Positions 47,801 through 56,190 of a stretch of 64,000 nt of DNA are shown here, one piece after another. The notes below the pieces were generated by a model that made no database searches, was not told where the DNA came from, and worked only from the letters and a program-made list of their open reading frames with translations. How positions within the stretch are numbered: position 1 is the first letter of the stretch; every line of letters starts with the position of its first letter. This stretch comes from JAHDHW01 sp965277415 (GTDB lineage Bacteria > Bacteroidota > Bacteroidia > Chitinophagales > Saprospiraceae): assembly GCA_965277415.1 (NCBI GenBank), contig CBDICS010000014.1, forward strand, positions 1 through 64,000. The letters are read 5' to 3'. The position numbers and the translations under genes were made by a program.

Positions 47801-48090
47801 CCCTCAGACATTGTTATGTCTACAACATTAGAGACTCCAAGTGTGATCTCTTGTGTTTGGTATCCTGTATAAGAGAATACTAAAACATCAGATCCTTCAG
47901 GAACTTCTAAAGAATACTTGCCGTCAAGGTCAGTAGTAGCTCCTAAACCGGCTACACCTTTGACTAAAATGTTAGTTCCAATTAATGCTTCACCAGTGTC
48001 ATCGACAACAGTTCCACTAACAGTTCTCTGCGCGAGCGAAGTCGCTAGTCCGAATACTGTTAGCATTAAAACTAATGTGAATTGTTTCAT
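44824..48090 (-). CDS. SusC/RagA-family TonB-dependent outer-membrane transporter
   Basis: Protein of 1088 residues. The signal peptide (LVLMLTVFGLATSLAQ) is followed by a carboxypeptidase-regulatory-like domain typical of SusC (VSGTVVDDTGEALIGTNILV, residues about 22-100), a TonB-dependent plug (EKALGYAVQKVDGDDIS, GVSSFVGDNQPLIVIDGV, MDLNPDDIESINILKGAAA), and a 22-strand barrel ending in the aromatic VIFKLSFNF. It imports bulky nutrients with energy from TonB. With two SusD genes downstream on the same strand it forms an uptake operon. No sigma/anti-sigma pair or hybrid kinase gene sits beside it. Confidence 0.95.
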   Translation of the reverse strand: MKQFTLVLMLTVFGLATSLAQRTVSGTVVDDTGEALIGTNILVKGVAGLGATTDLDGKYSLEVPEGSDVLVFSYTGYQTQEITLGVSNVVDITMSEGVLLQEAVVTALGVKRSEKALGYAVQKVDGDDISRSGASNPVDALVGKAAGIQVTRASGSAGGGSRILIRGVSSFVGDNQPLIVIDGVRTNNETLLSQASTAGTAASNRLMDLNPDDIESINILKGAAATALYGTAGSTGVVLITTKKGKAGTNFEVNFSQSLAFDEITSTIDLQNEFAQGWAGSYRDPSTGSSTSWGPRITDLEYSNDPNHPDAPAAGAFFNDGTYKFDPNGFLVTSGTGDGQPANVYNNVDPFFQTGVTSTTSLALSGGGQIASFRLSGSNLTSEGVVPNNEYDRRTVKLASSINPTDNLSISGSVNYTKSEYVRVQQGSNTSGLLLGMLRTPISFDNTNGFDPEDAVNEVSAYQFPDFQQRNYRGGGGYDNPYWTVNNTLGTEDVNRTFGNVKVDYTINNWVGFGLNIGYDLTSDSRKQVFEINSRTNASGAISHDEFNTQQFDNYFNILGGGDLSDNFSLNYVAGVNAFSFNNHQTTVDATGLVFPGFLDISNATSLSSFENVTRYRSMGFFGQIEGNYDNMLYLTVSARQDYDSRLGNPKDFVLSNTGFFYPSASLSFVFSEIMNTNSNLLSFGKLRLSFAQVGAPPPNAYSTSSVFVSPSIGDGWGDNITFPISGVSGFDQSSLLGNPELTPELSTTLEAGLDLRFLNGKLGLDVTVYQRKTKDAILNASLTPSTGYTNVWLNSGEMTSQGIELTLSATPVQTQDFSWNTQVNFTKSESIVNKLAPGIERLFLAGFNSAGTYLVEGNQYGAIFGGAYLRQNAGTDADTDLNIPGGPVVINDDPNSPEYGYEAVDPKQRAIGNPNPDFILGWNNNLTYKNFSLNFLLDWREGGDLWNGTAWALSFFGRSQLTAETRVETPAPIAGVLSDGSANNIPVVRDHNYWTSSLGGFGAVGEQFVQDGGWVRLREVGVSYRFKPYKMMKGGTFGISGRNLWYKSDYDGIDPETSLTGTGNGQGFDYFNMPSTRTVIFKLSFNF

Positions 48091-48669
48091 ACTAATTCAG
48101 TTTTAGATTAAAAAATAATTAAAAAGTTGTTTTTTCGATTCGTAGCAGTAAATAAATTCATTCCTTTTCGCTTGTAGTAATTTGTTCTTTTATATACAGT
48201 AATTAAATATTTTATCAGTTTTTATATAAATAGTGGTTCAATTTTATCGCTTGATATAATCTGTCTCATCTATTCATTTTAGAGACAAATTCGAATCGTT
48301 CATGGGACAGTTAGACTTGATGAAATTAGGCTGTCTAGGCCTCATTTAGCTATAAGGGTAATTATTAAGCGCTCAAGATAAGTCTTTATATTTTATTTTT
48401 TGAACATATTTCAATTCGAAAAAAAAAGAATATGAAAAAATACATGAAGTGTAGTAAAATTGAGTGTTCAGCATCGCGAATGAGTTGTTATTGTGAGATG
48501 TCTATAAAAATATCTATGAAAACTAACCTTAATATATAGCCAGGAAATATTTTAATGGCAATTTTTGGTTTATCATTTAAAGATATATACTGAGGAATAA
48601 AACGTCTATTTATACTACTATGCTGCTTCATCGTCAATCTGAAAAATAAATAAGTTCTTATTAATTCAC
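48091..48669. other. 579-bp region upstream of the SusC gene
   Basis: Mostly AT-rich. No promoter of the TAnnTTTG kind was recognised in the expected place on the minus strand. Weak inverted repeats occur (GTCTC at 48263-48267 with GAGAC at 48282-48286; CTGTCTCAT at 48261 with ATGGGACAG at 48302), consistent with leader structure. A 35-codon plus-strand frame at 48432-48539 would give a peptide with four cysteines (positions 7, 12, 19 and 21) behind a purine-rich stretch; it is unsupported otherwise. Confidence 0.3.
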
Positions 48670-49868
48670 TTAATGCATAAACAAAGCCTCCATTAATGCT
48701 TGCGCATATACTTTTGCCCGCTTTTCTATAAATGCCCTATCCGTTTCATCACCTTCTTCAAAGGTAACCGCTTCTATACCCCAGGCATTATAAAACCAAT
48801 TATAGCAATAAGGTAATTCTTGAGACCGAGGTTTATCATTGAGTTCATATCCTGGAATCTCAGCTTCAATTTTTTCGATCCAATCCGGAATTATTCCAGA
48901 TACTTTTGCAGCATTAAGAGAATCTAGGACCAAAAGATAAGGGCCACTATAAGAAGTATGAAAATCTATTCCAAAGCAATATGCTCTATCGTGATTTTTA
49001 TTTTCGTCTTCTAAATAAGAACGAACCGCTTGTGTTTCCGGCTGGGAAAAGATCTGCCAATCCCGATTCAAATCTTTGCCATTCGCATTATGTCGCCAAT
49101 GCCCTAGATCTACACCATCCGGATTTAAAAGCGGAATAATCAAGATGTCAAAATTTTGACGAAATCGTTGGGCAAGCTCAGAATTGGAAAGTAATTCTTC
49201 GGTAAATGCCCGAAGAGAAAGTGTAGCTCCTGGAATTTCAGGCGGATGTTGGCGCCCAATCAAAACCAGTGTTTTTTTCTTATTCCCTCCAGTGAATTCG
49301 TAACTATAAATTGGCTTTTTTAATACACTTTGTCCAATAATCTTTTTCTGAGATGACTTTTGTTTTGATAAAGCATTTTCCCAATAATCGTAAGTATTCT
49401 TTGAGTTGATCACTTCTTGCGCAGCTAACCAGAGTGTATCTTTTGTCAATTGAAGTTTAAGTATAGCGCTTTGTCCAAGTGTATCTATATCAAAATTAGC
49501 TTTATCCATTGCCACCCAAACCTTAGCGTCTCGACTCGCTTAGGAATGTAACGATGTCCATGTTCAGTATACTTTAGTTCGAGGTAGATATCTCTTGGCA
49601 TTTCTGACCATAAACGAAAAGCAAACCAAGGACTTCTATTTACGGGAGAATTTTCAGGACTTATTATAGCTTGATATGTAGAGTCATTGATTTGGACGAA
49701 GTCATTGAGTCGAGCTCCATCAAATTGATTATCCGCAAAAACATTCCCGACTTTAAACGTTTTTTTTTGTGGTATATCTATCTTGCTTTCCTCCTTTTCT
49801 AATGCTTGAGGTTGATCACATGAAATAGATAGTAGTATTAATATAAATAAGGATAGATAGCGCATCAT
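48670..49868 (-). pseudogene. M14 zinc carboxypeptidase, split by a frameshift
   Basis: Two frames that together match the full-length paralogue next door. The first (49868-49485, 127 residues) has a lipoprotein signal (LLSISC) and the N-terminal domain up to GHRYIPK; the second (from 49515 or a little upstream to 48670) resumes with the expected VAMDKANFDIDTLGQ and contains the M14 catalytic domain: zinc ligands in RQHPPE and IDFHTS, NPDGVDLGHWRHNANGKDLNRDW, and the glutamate in EAVTFEEGDE. Translating across about 49534 shows that restoring one base (a second G after CCTAAG) joins them in register with the paralogue's PKFSKDG. All catalytic motifs remain intact, so the break is recent, or a sequencing error. 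Confidence 0.8.
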
Positions 49869-49880
49869 TTAAAAGAAGTT

Positions 49881-51104
49881 CTATTGAAAGATTAATAATT
49901 CCATCATTTCTATTGCAGAGACTTTTCCTTTTTCGAGAATATAGTCTCGTGGGGTTGAATCACCTATTTCATAAGTAATACCAACTGCTCCAAATTGGGT
50001 CAAAAACCAATTCTTGGAAACTGGCCCCCCTACATTGGAAGGACGTTCATTAATATCTTCTCCCAGAGATTCATGAATACCTTGTAACCAGTATTTTTCG
50101 AAGTTGGGTATATATTTGGGTTCATCTTTATTGGTATAATAAACATCATAATAGGTGGAATGAAAATCTAAACCTAGTATTACTTTAGATTTATTCTGTT
50201 TACTAATTCGGACAATATCATCAGCTATTTGTCGATTTTCAGGTTGATTATAATAGGCCCAGTCACGATTGAGGTCTACGCCTCCCGCATTGTGGCGCCA
50301 GTGCCCTAAGTCTACGCCATCAGGGTTCATCAATGGATAGACTAAAATGCGGTATTTTTTACGAAATGCATTTGCCAATGGATTGTCTTCCAGTATATTA
50401 TCTACAAAGGCCCTCATTGCAAACCAACCAGTAACTTCAGGTGGATGCTGACGACTTAAGATAACAATTACATCCTTTTTACTATGTTCTCCTATTCCAA
50501 TATCTAAACGCCATAGATCTTTGCCTAATTTACTTTTCCCAATGCTTGACAGTTGGACACCTGATTGTTTTGCTTTTGCCGCACACCATTGTCGAATATG
50601 CGATGAGTTTTGTATTTCTTGGGCAGCAATCCAAAGGGTATCAGGACCTATTTCGAGATGTAAGATAGCATTGATACTATCGGGCGCTAAATTCCATTGT
50701 TGATTGTTTAGGATATTCCAATTTTGTCCATCTTTACTGAATTTCGGTTCATAGCGATGTTTTGAGCCCTTATAGTTTAATTCCAGGTCAATATGTTTTT
50801 TATCTTTTGACCATAATTTGAAAGCGTAATAAGGGCTTTGATTAATTGGAGTATTTTCAGGTTCAATAGTAGCTTGGAAAGTATTTCCTTCTATAAACTT
50901 AAAATCATTTAGTCTTGCTCCATCGAAAAGATTACTAGCATAAACACCTTGTCCAGCAGGTTGATAGGTTTTCTTTTCTTGATATTGGATTTCTTTTGAG
51001 GTTGTATCTACTGGTTTAGGAAAATCATATGGTTTTGCTTGATATGTTTGGCATCCATATAAAAATAGAACAACAAGTAGTAAGTGTGTGAGTTGGTTTT
51101 TCAT
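49881..51104 (-). CDS. M14-family zinc carboxypeptidase, lipoprotein
   Basis: Intact paralogue of the neighbouring frameshifted gene, 407 residues. A lipobox (LFLYGC, Cys18) anchors it to an envelope membrane. An N-terminal beta domain (about 50-150) precedes the M14 peptidase domain with zinc ligands His and Glu in SRQHPPEVTG and His in LDFHSTYYD, the shared block NPDGVDLGHWRHNAGG, and the general base in VGITYEIGDS. The layout resembles the M14 subfamily of cytosolic-carboxypeptidase-like proteins (N-domain plus carboxypeptidase), here exported. It would remove C-terminal residues from peptides. It starts 121 bp after the dehydrogenase gene's stop and ends 12 bp before the split copy. Confidence 0.88.
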   Translation of the reverse strand: MKNQLTHLLLVVLFLYGCQTYQAKPYDFPKPVDTTSKEIQYQEKKTYQPAGQGVYASNLFDGARLNDFKFIEGNTFQATIEPENTPINQSPYYAFKLWSKDKKHIDLELNYKGSKHRYEPKFSKDGQNWNILNNQQWNLAPDSINAILHLEIGPDTLWIAAQEIQNSSHIRQWCAAKAKQSGVQLSSIGKSKLGKDLWRLDIGIGEHSKKDVIVILSRQHPPEVTGWFAMRAFVDNILEDNPLANAFRKKYRILVYPLMNPDGVDLGHWRHNAGGVDLNRDWAYYNQPENRQIADDIVRISKQNKSKVILGLDFHSTYYDVYYTNKDEPKYIPNFEKYWLQGIHESLGEDINERPSNVGGPVSKNWFLTQFGAVGITYEIGDSTPRDYILEKGKVSAIEMMELLIFQ

Positions 51105-51225
51105 TGTACTTTTAGAAGTATTGTTTATTAATACAGTATAGTAAAAGCAATTTGCTAATACAAATGTAAATAGAATTAATTGCTGGATAGGGAATTGTCC
51201 TTGAATAATTCCTCTATGAACAAAT

Positions 51226-52215
51226 CTATGAGAAATAAGATACTAAAGGTAGATCCGCCATAGTTTTTAAACCAGGTTGGGAACGTAAGATTTGAGGGAT
51301 TGCATTTATAATGATGGCACTAGTTGCAATATCTCCATTGACACCGCCTTCAATTTTAGAATTGATATCAGGCGTACCCTTAATGATTACTTCATCAAAT
51401 GAACTCTCAAGACCAACTGAGGCTTTAAATTTCAAGAGAATCTTCAGTTCTTCTCCAACATAAGCCCTTCCAGTTTGCATGACTCCTAAGGCTTCTCCAG
51501 GGGAAATCTTCATATCTTTTGTTATAATTTGTTCTTCGGCTATTACAGGTTCAATAATATCTTCTGTTCGGTCTAAATTCCAGCCCATTCTGTTCGCTAT
51601 TAATTGCATAGATTCTGTTAAGCCAACGTGCCGAAGGGTTCCGGCTTGCTTTTTTGCTTCAAAATTGTCAAGACTTAATCCTGCGCCAACCTTTTTTTGA
51701 AAAGGCAGTCTTCTTTGTTGAGCATCTTGAAATCGATTAACTTCAATAGACTGAACGTCTTTACAAACTGAAGTAAGGAATGTAGGTAAAGCATCCATTA
51801 AAAAACCTGGATTTACCCCTGTTGAAACGATTCCTATTTTATGCTTTATGGCTATTTCATTAATCTTTTTAGCTAAGACTGGATCTGCATCCCAAGGATA
51901 GCTTAATTCTTCACAAGTGGAAACTATTGAAACGCCATGTTTAGCGACCGCCTCAATTTGAGGTAATATTCTTTTTAAATCAGAAACAGTAGCAATAATA
52001 GCTACATCCGGTTTATGGGATAGAATAGCGGATTCGATATTGTCTTGAATGATGACTTCAGAAGAAGTATATCCTAAAAGATCCCCCAAATCCTGACCTA
52101 CTAAATTTGGATCTTTATCAACTACCGCTATAGTTTTTATACCTTTTCGCTCATAGATATAGTGAGCAATTTTTTGACCTAATGGCCCTAATCCTATTTG
52201 TAATATTTTTATCAC
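51226..52215 (-). CDS. Dihydrodipicolinate reductase-like / 2,4-diaminopentanoate dehydrogenase-like oxidoreductase
   Basis: NAD(P)-dependent Rossmann enzyme of 329 residues. The nucleotide motif ILQIGLGPLGQKIAHYI starts at residue 4; DIATVSDL-type strand ends and the segment GIVSTGVNPGFLMDALP are typical of the Ord (2,4-diaminopentanoate dehydrogenase) and DapB-like family. The C-terminal domain has HVGLTESMQLIANRMGW. Ord acts in ornithine fermentation, releasing ammonia from 2,4-diaminopentanoate, but this branch of the family covers several unassigned amino-acid dehydrogenases. The gene is divergent from an AraC regulator 86 bp away, which probably controls it. Cytoplasmic, no signal peptide. 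Confidence 0.7.
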   Translation of the reverse strand: MIKILQIGLGPLGQKIAHYIYERKGIKTIAVVDKDPNLVGQDLGDLLGYTSSEVIIQDNIESAILSHKPDVAIIATVSDLKRILPQIEAVAKHGVSIVSTCEELSYPWDADPVLAKKINEIAIKHKIGIVSTGVNPGFLMDALPTFLTSVCKDVQSIEVNRFQDAQQRRLPFQKKVGAGLSLDNFEAKKQAGTLRHVGLTESMQLIANRMGWNLDRTEDIIEPVIAEEQIITKDMKISPGEALGVMQTGRAYVGEELKILLKFKASVGLESSFDEVIIKGTPDINSKIEGGVNGDIATSAIIINAIPQILRSQPGLKTMADLPLVSYFS

Positions 52216-52244
52216 TTTAATACTGATTTTTGAGTAAATGAAAA

Positions 52245-52293
52245 AATTTCTGCAATTTATAGGTTCAAGAAATCAAAAGACTATGCAGAAATT
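52245..52293. promoter_or_regulatory. Candidate operator in the dehydrogenase-AraC divergent region
   Basis: A 10-bp perfect inverted repeat, AATTTCTGCA at 52245-52254 and TGCAGAAATT at 52284-52293, with 29 bases between the arms, in the 86-bp gap between the divergent genes. The right arm ends 8 bases before the regulator's ATG, so binding there could also block its own translation start or promoter. A binding site for the AraC protein is the natural reading; unproven. Confidence 0.45.
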
Positions 52294-52301
52294 GCTAATT
52301 T

Positions 52302-53234
52302 ATGCCTGATACTACATTTTGTCCATATTGTAATTGCCTAAAAAGAGCAATTGAAGATCATAATTATTGTTCCAATACAGGAGATGATATTCAGTCTGTG
52401 AAAAGCAATGCTTTTTATATGGCCACTAATCAGATGTATTCTGGTAAACATGTATCTCGCTTATCAATTCGCAGCGTCTTAAATGGTTATCAATATTATA
52501 AAACAGGCAGGCAGGATCGAACGATTAAAAAAGATAATTATTTGATCATAAATGAGGGACAAACTTGGTATAGTGAAATAAACGCTGAAGAACCTGTTGA
52601 GTTATTAGTCGTAGCCTTTCATCCTGAAATATTAAGAAAAGCACTTTATAGTTTGACTGCCTCATCAAGGAAACTGATTGATGATCCATTCTTTCCAATA
52701 AGTGAAGGCGTCCATTTTTTTGAAAATACATATTCAGACAATCAAGAAATTAAACAACTGTTTTTGCAAATCAAGACAGCTATAAATACAAGAGAGAAAG
52801 ATGAATTGTATTTTGAAGAATTAGAATTTAGCTTATTGACTTTAGTATTTCAAAAGCATCAAAGTCTATTGGAAGAATCCTTACTCCTTCCATCAAGAAA
52901 TAGAACTACTCAAAAAGAAATTCTTTTTCGTTTAGGTTTAGCTAAAGATTTTATGTTGTCAAATTTAGATAAAAAAATAGGCTTAAATGATATTAGCAAA
53001 GCGGCTGCCTTATCTCCGTATCATTTTTTGCGATTATTTAAAACACTTTATGGAATAACTCCACATCAATTCTTAACCTTAGAGCGGATGAATCTTGCTA
53101 AATACTTATTGCAAAAATCTTCAAAATCTATCAGAGAGGTTTCTTTTAGTACAGGTTATGAAAACCATAGCTCTTTTGGACGAGTTTTTAAAAACTACTT
53201 TGGAATAAGCCCTCACCAAATACGAACTTCGTAA
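52302..53234 (+). CDS. AraC-family transcriptional regulator
   Basis: Regulator of 310 residues. The C-terminal 100 residues form the AraC double helix-turn-helix: IGLNDISKAAALSPYHFLRLFK and GITPHQFLTLERMNLAKYLL, then the second HTH VSFSTGYENHSSFGRVFKNYFG ending SPHQIR. The N-terminal half is a cupin-like sensing domain (TIKKDNYLIINEGQTWYSEI). It begins with an unusual cysteine-rich start, TTFCPYCNCLKRAIEDHNYC, four cysteines in the first 25 or so residues, possibly a metal or redox site. It is divergent from the dehydrogenase gene and likely controls it. Confidence 0.9.
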   Translation: MPDTTFCPYCNCLKRAIEDHNYCSNTGDDIQSVKSNAFYMATNQMYSGKHVSRLSIRSVLNGYQYYKTGRQDRTIKKDNYLIINEGQTWYSEINAEEPVELLVVAFHPEILRKALYSLTASSRKLIDDPFFPISEGVHFFENTYSDNQEIKQLFLQIKTAINTREKDELYFEELEFSLLTLVFQKHQSLLEESLLLPSRNRTTQKEILFRLGLAKDFMLSNLDKKIGLNDISKAAALSPYHFLRLFKTLYGITPHQFLTLERMNLAKYLLQKSSKSIREVSFSTGYENHSSFGRVFKNYFGISPHQIRTS

Positions 53235-53451
53235 TTAAGAGCCTATAATACTTCTGAATATCCAATAGATCAATTTTGAAACGATATCATTGATCCTTTT
53301 CGTCGTTTTTTTTTCTATTATTTGTCGGGATTATATGATTGCTTTCAACTAAGCCACTACTTTTATCTTGTCAATAGTAGAATACTAATTCTTATTAAAA
53401 TCCGTAAACAAAAATATAAATTATCTTTATTTTTCTGAGTAGTAAAATCCG

Positions 53452-53481
53452 CCATCAGGGAGTAATTTCTGGTGGTTTTTT
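53452..53481. terminator. Bidirectional terminator after the AraC and metalloprotease genes
   Basis: Stem CCATCAG (53452-53458) with CTGGTGG (53469-53475; one G-T pair), 10-base loop, followed on the plus strand by TTTTTT (53476-53481) and on the minus strand by GGATTTTA. It lies 10 bp beyond the end of the metalloprotease gene. Confidence 0.6.
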
Positions 53482-53490
53482 AATTGTCCC

Positions 53491-55953
53491 TTAATGTTCT
53501 TTTTCCAGATCAAGTATTTCATCTATTCTAGCTTTGACATCTTGAAGATGGTATTTAGTGAGGGTATCTTTTTGTTTTTTGAGCGCAGATTTTACTTCTT
53601 TTTTGATCGCATATAAAGTACCTCTGGAAATAGCTTTAATATCAGATTGATCATACTTCGGATTCTCGAAATTCATTAATTGTGCCATTTTATCGAGGTA
53701 AGCCCGTTGGAGATTTCTTCTAAATGGATCTATCTCAGCTCCAGTTTTTAACTCTGACCATATCCCTTTTTTTGTACCTTCAAATAAATTAGTCAGTGTG
53801 TATTGCCCTGCTCCATGAATCGCTTCCATTTCCATTAAACGGATCAGTCTATCTCCCGCAAACAATTGATTAAGAGAACGAACTTGCAAGTTTCGAAGTC
53901 GATTCATGAATCCATTAAATTCTATTCTTTGTAGAATCTCATTATCAATCATCCATGATGGGGTTGAAAATAACTGTCTGTTTAAAAAATTGAGAGCAGC
54001 GACTTGTTTACTTTTTGGAACAGGTGTATAGACAAGCCCTTCTTCATCATATGTTTTTTGATAATTATAAATACCGCCAACGTTATTACTGACATGTCCT
54101 ACATATCTTCCAAATTGACCTAATACCTGACCATATAATTCTTTTAAATCATCATAATTTTTTCCTTCTTGTTCTGTCCACGTAATTAAATTAGGAACGA
54201 TTCTCTGAAGGTTTTTAATTCCGAGCTCACTAGCTTTAACTGCATCATCCCCCAAATCTTCCGTTTGCGCACTTGGATCAATTACCCCTCGTTGTTGGCT
54301 CCCATAGCGATACACTAGGTTGTTGGCTTTAGCTTTAATCCAATTATTAATGGTTCCTCTTTCTGCTTCCGGCGACTGAGCTTGAGGGATTGGTCTATAA
54401 CCAAATTCGATAGACCAAAGATCATATTCTCCTATTCCAGGATAGAAGTGGGTAACTCCATCTTCTGGTTGTGCGATATAGTTGAAACGGGCATAATCCA
54501 TAATACTTGGAGCTGTACCATGAGTTGCAGTAAATGTAGGAGAACGAAGTGAATCAACTGGATAAGCAGGACTAGACCCCATATTATGAGGGAGTCCAAG
54601 TGTATGCCCTACTTCATGCGCAGCTACAAAACGGATCAGTTCGCCCATTACTTCCGTTTCAAATTTTACACCTCTAGCAGCTGGATTTGCGGCAGCTGTT
54701 TGTATAAAATACCAGTTTCTAAGTAGATTCATAATGTTGTGATACCATAGAATATCGCTTTCTAAGATTTCACCAGTCCTCGGATCGTGAACATGAGGAC
54801 CTTGAGCATTTTGAATATCGGTAGTGATATATCTAATGACGCTGTATCGAACATCTTCAGGACTCCAATCTGGGTCTTCCTCCTTACTAGGCGGATCTTT
54901 TGCGATGATTGCATTTTTAAATCCAGCTGCTTCGAAAGCAACTTGCCAATCTTCAATTCCTTTTTTCAGATAAGGTCGCCACTCCTCTGGTGTACCCGGA
55001 TCTAGGTAGTAGACAATTGGTTTTATAGGTTCTACTAGTTCACCACGGTTGAAGGCATCCATATCCTTAGGTTCAAGTCGCCATCGAGTGATAAATCTAT
55101 TTTTAGCTGCCTTTTGTTCATCTGAACCATAATCTGTTTGTTGAATTGAAAAATATCCAACCCTTGAATCATACAAACGAGCTTGCATAGGTTTTTCAGG
55201 AAGTAGGATAAAAGATTGATTCATTTCTAAAGAAAGGGATTTGGTCAACCTATTATCAGGCAATTTTTTCCCTTTATAAGTCATGATATGTCGGACTTCA
55301 ACATTTTGAGGAAAGGCTTTCATATAATTGATAAGCGATCTTTTCTTATCCAAGCCTCCAATCTCAAAATTCTTCTTCGCACGCGTATTTAATGGCCCTA
55401 TCATATCTACTTCAGTCGTAAATAAAGGGTCTACATTGATTACAATTGAATTGCTATCCTTGCCTAATGCACTAATATCGAAGACCATAATAATCGGTTC
55501 GAAGTTATTGTTTTTCAAAGATTTATAGATCGGTAAATCTTCATCAGCGACGCTATTGAAAGAGACAGAACGAAGCAATATTTTTTCATCTTTTCTTTGC
55601 CATCGAATTACTTGTTGTGGGCGAGACTTCATACCCGCGCCACCAAAATTTAGATTCTTCACAAAACCAGATATTCTACTAACTACTAAAATCTCTTTTT
55701 CTAAGAGATCATTAGGGATTTCAAAATAGTATTTTGTGCCAACTTTATGGACATTAAATAAACCATCGTCAGAAACAGCAGCTTCTGTGATAACTTCCTC
55801 AAATGGCTTGATCTTACTTTCATTTTTTTCCTTCTTCTCTTTCTTGTTTTCTTTTTTCTCCCCCTCCTTTTTATCTTTTGAATCCTGGGCAAAAGAAGGT
55901 AGTGTTGAAATTGAGAAAAACAAGATTATAAATAGACTATAAAATTTGTTCAT
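53491..55953 (-). CDS. Secreted zinc-dependent metalloprotease (M10-like, DUF5117/DUF5118 architecture)
   Basis: Protein of 820 residues with a signal peptide (FYSLFIILFFSISTLPSFAQ) and an N-terminal lysine/glutamate-rich stretch (KKEGEKKENKKEKKEKNE). The metal-binding motif HEVGHTLGLPHN fits the extended zinc motif HExxHxxGxxH of metzincins, with a Met-turn in SIMDYARFNYI. Flanking domains match the Bacteroidota family annotated DUF5117, DUF4953 and DUF5118 (for example YFEIPNDLLEKEILVVSRIS, WFIQTAAANPAARG). No T9SS sorting domain. It is the largest peptidase in a peptidase-rich stretch; its substrate is unknown. Confidence 0.88.
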   Translation of the reverse strand: MNKFYSLFIILFFSISTLPSFAQDSKDKKEGEKKENKKEKKEKNESKIKPFEEVITEAAVSDDGLFNVHKVGTKYYFEIPNDLLEKEILVVSRISGFVKNLNFGGAGMKSRPQQVIRWQRKDEKILLRSVSFNSVADEDLPIYKSLKNNNFEPIIMVFDISALGKDSNSIVINVDPLFTTEVDMIGPLNTRAKKNFEIGGLDKKRSLINYMKAFPQNVEVRHIMTYKGKKLPDNRLTKSLSLEMNQSFILLPEKPMQARLYDSRVGYFSIQQTDYGSDEQKAAKNRFITRWRLEPKDMDAFNRGELVEPIKPIVYYLDPGTPEEWRPYLKKGIEDWQVAFEAAGFKNAIIAKDPPSKEEDPDWSPEDVRYSVIRYITTDIQNAQGPHVHDPRTGEILESDILWYHNIMNLLRNWYFIQTAAANPAARGVKFETEVMGELIRFVAAHEVGHTLGLPHNMGSSPAYPVDSLRSPTFTATHGTAPSIMDYARFNYIAQPEDGVTHFYPGIGEYDLWSIEFGYRPIPQAQSPEAERGTINNWIKAKANNLVYRYGSQQRGVIDPSAQTEDLGDDAVKASELGIKNLQRIVPNLITWTEQEGKNYDDLKELYGQVLGQFGRYVGHVSNNVGGIYNYQKTYDEEGLVYTPVPKSKQVAALNFLNRQLFSTPSWMIDNEILQRIEFNGFMNRLRNLQVRSLNQLFAGDRLIRLMEMEAIHGAGQYTLTNLFEGTKKGIWSELKTGAEIDPFRRNLQRAYLDKMAQLMNFENPKYDQSDIKAISRGTLYAIKKEVKSALKKQKDTLTKYHLQDVKARIDEILDLEKEH

Positions 55954-56143
55954 TTTCAGTTGTTTTGATTTTATGAATTAGAGGGCCTTCAATGGGATAT
56001 AGTATACCCATTCGATTCAATACAAATAGATATTCAATGTAATAATAATAATAAAATAGGAAAAGAGTAGGGAAGGGAAAAATGAAAGAAGTCTGAAAAC
56101 AGCAAAAGGTGGAAAAACAAATTAACAGTTAAGAGAAAGCAGT

Positions 56144-56176
56144 CAAGTCATTAGTCGTTCAACAACCAATGACTTG
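56144..56176 (-). terminator. Hairpin downstream of the T9SS repeat-protein gene
   Basis: CAAGTCATT (56144-56152) pairs perfectly with AATGACTTG (56168-56176); loop 15 bases. It lies 14 bp beyond the stop codon of the 671-residue gene on the minus strand. The following sequence is not a U run, so efficiency is uncertain. Confidence 0.45.
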
Positions 56177-56190
56177 ATTCTTCCATTGCT

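Noticed and set aside
49500..49560. Programmed -1 frameshift in the M14 gene
   Set aside because: No slippery heptamer of the X-XXY-YYZ kind at the shift point (context CCTAAGCGAG) and no stimulatory structure seen; a one-base loss is simpler.
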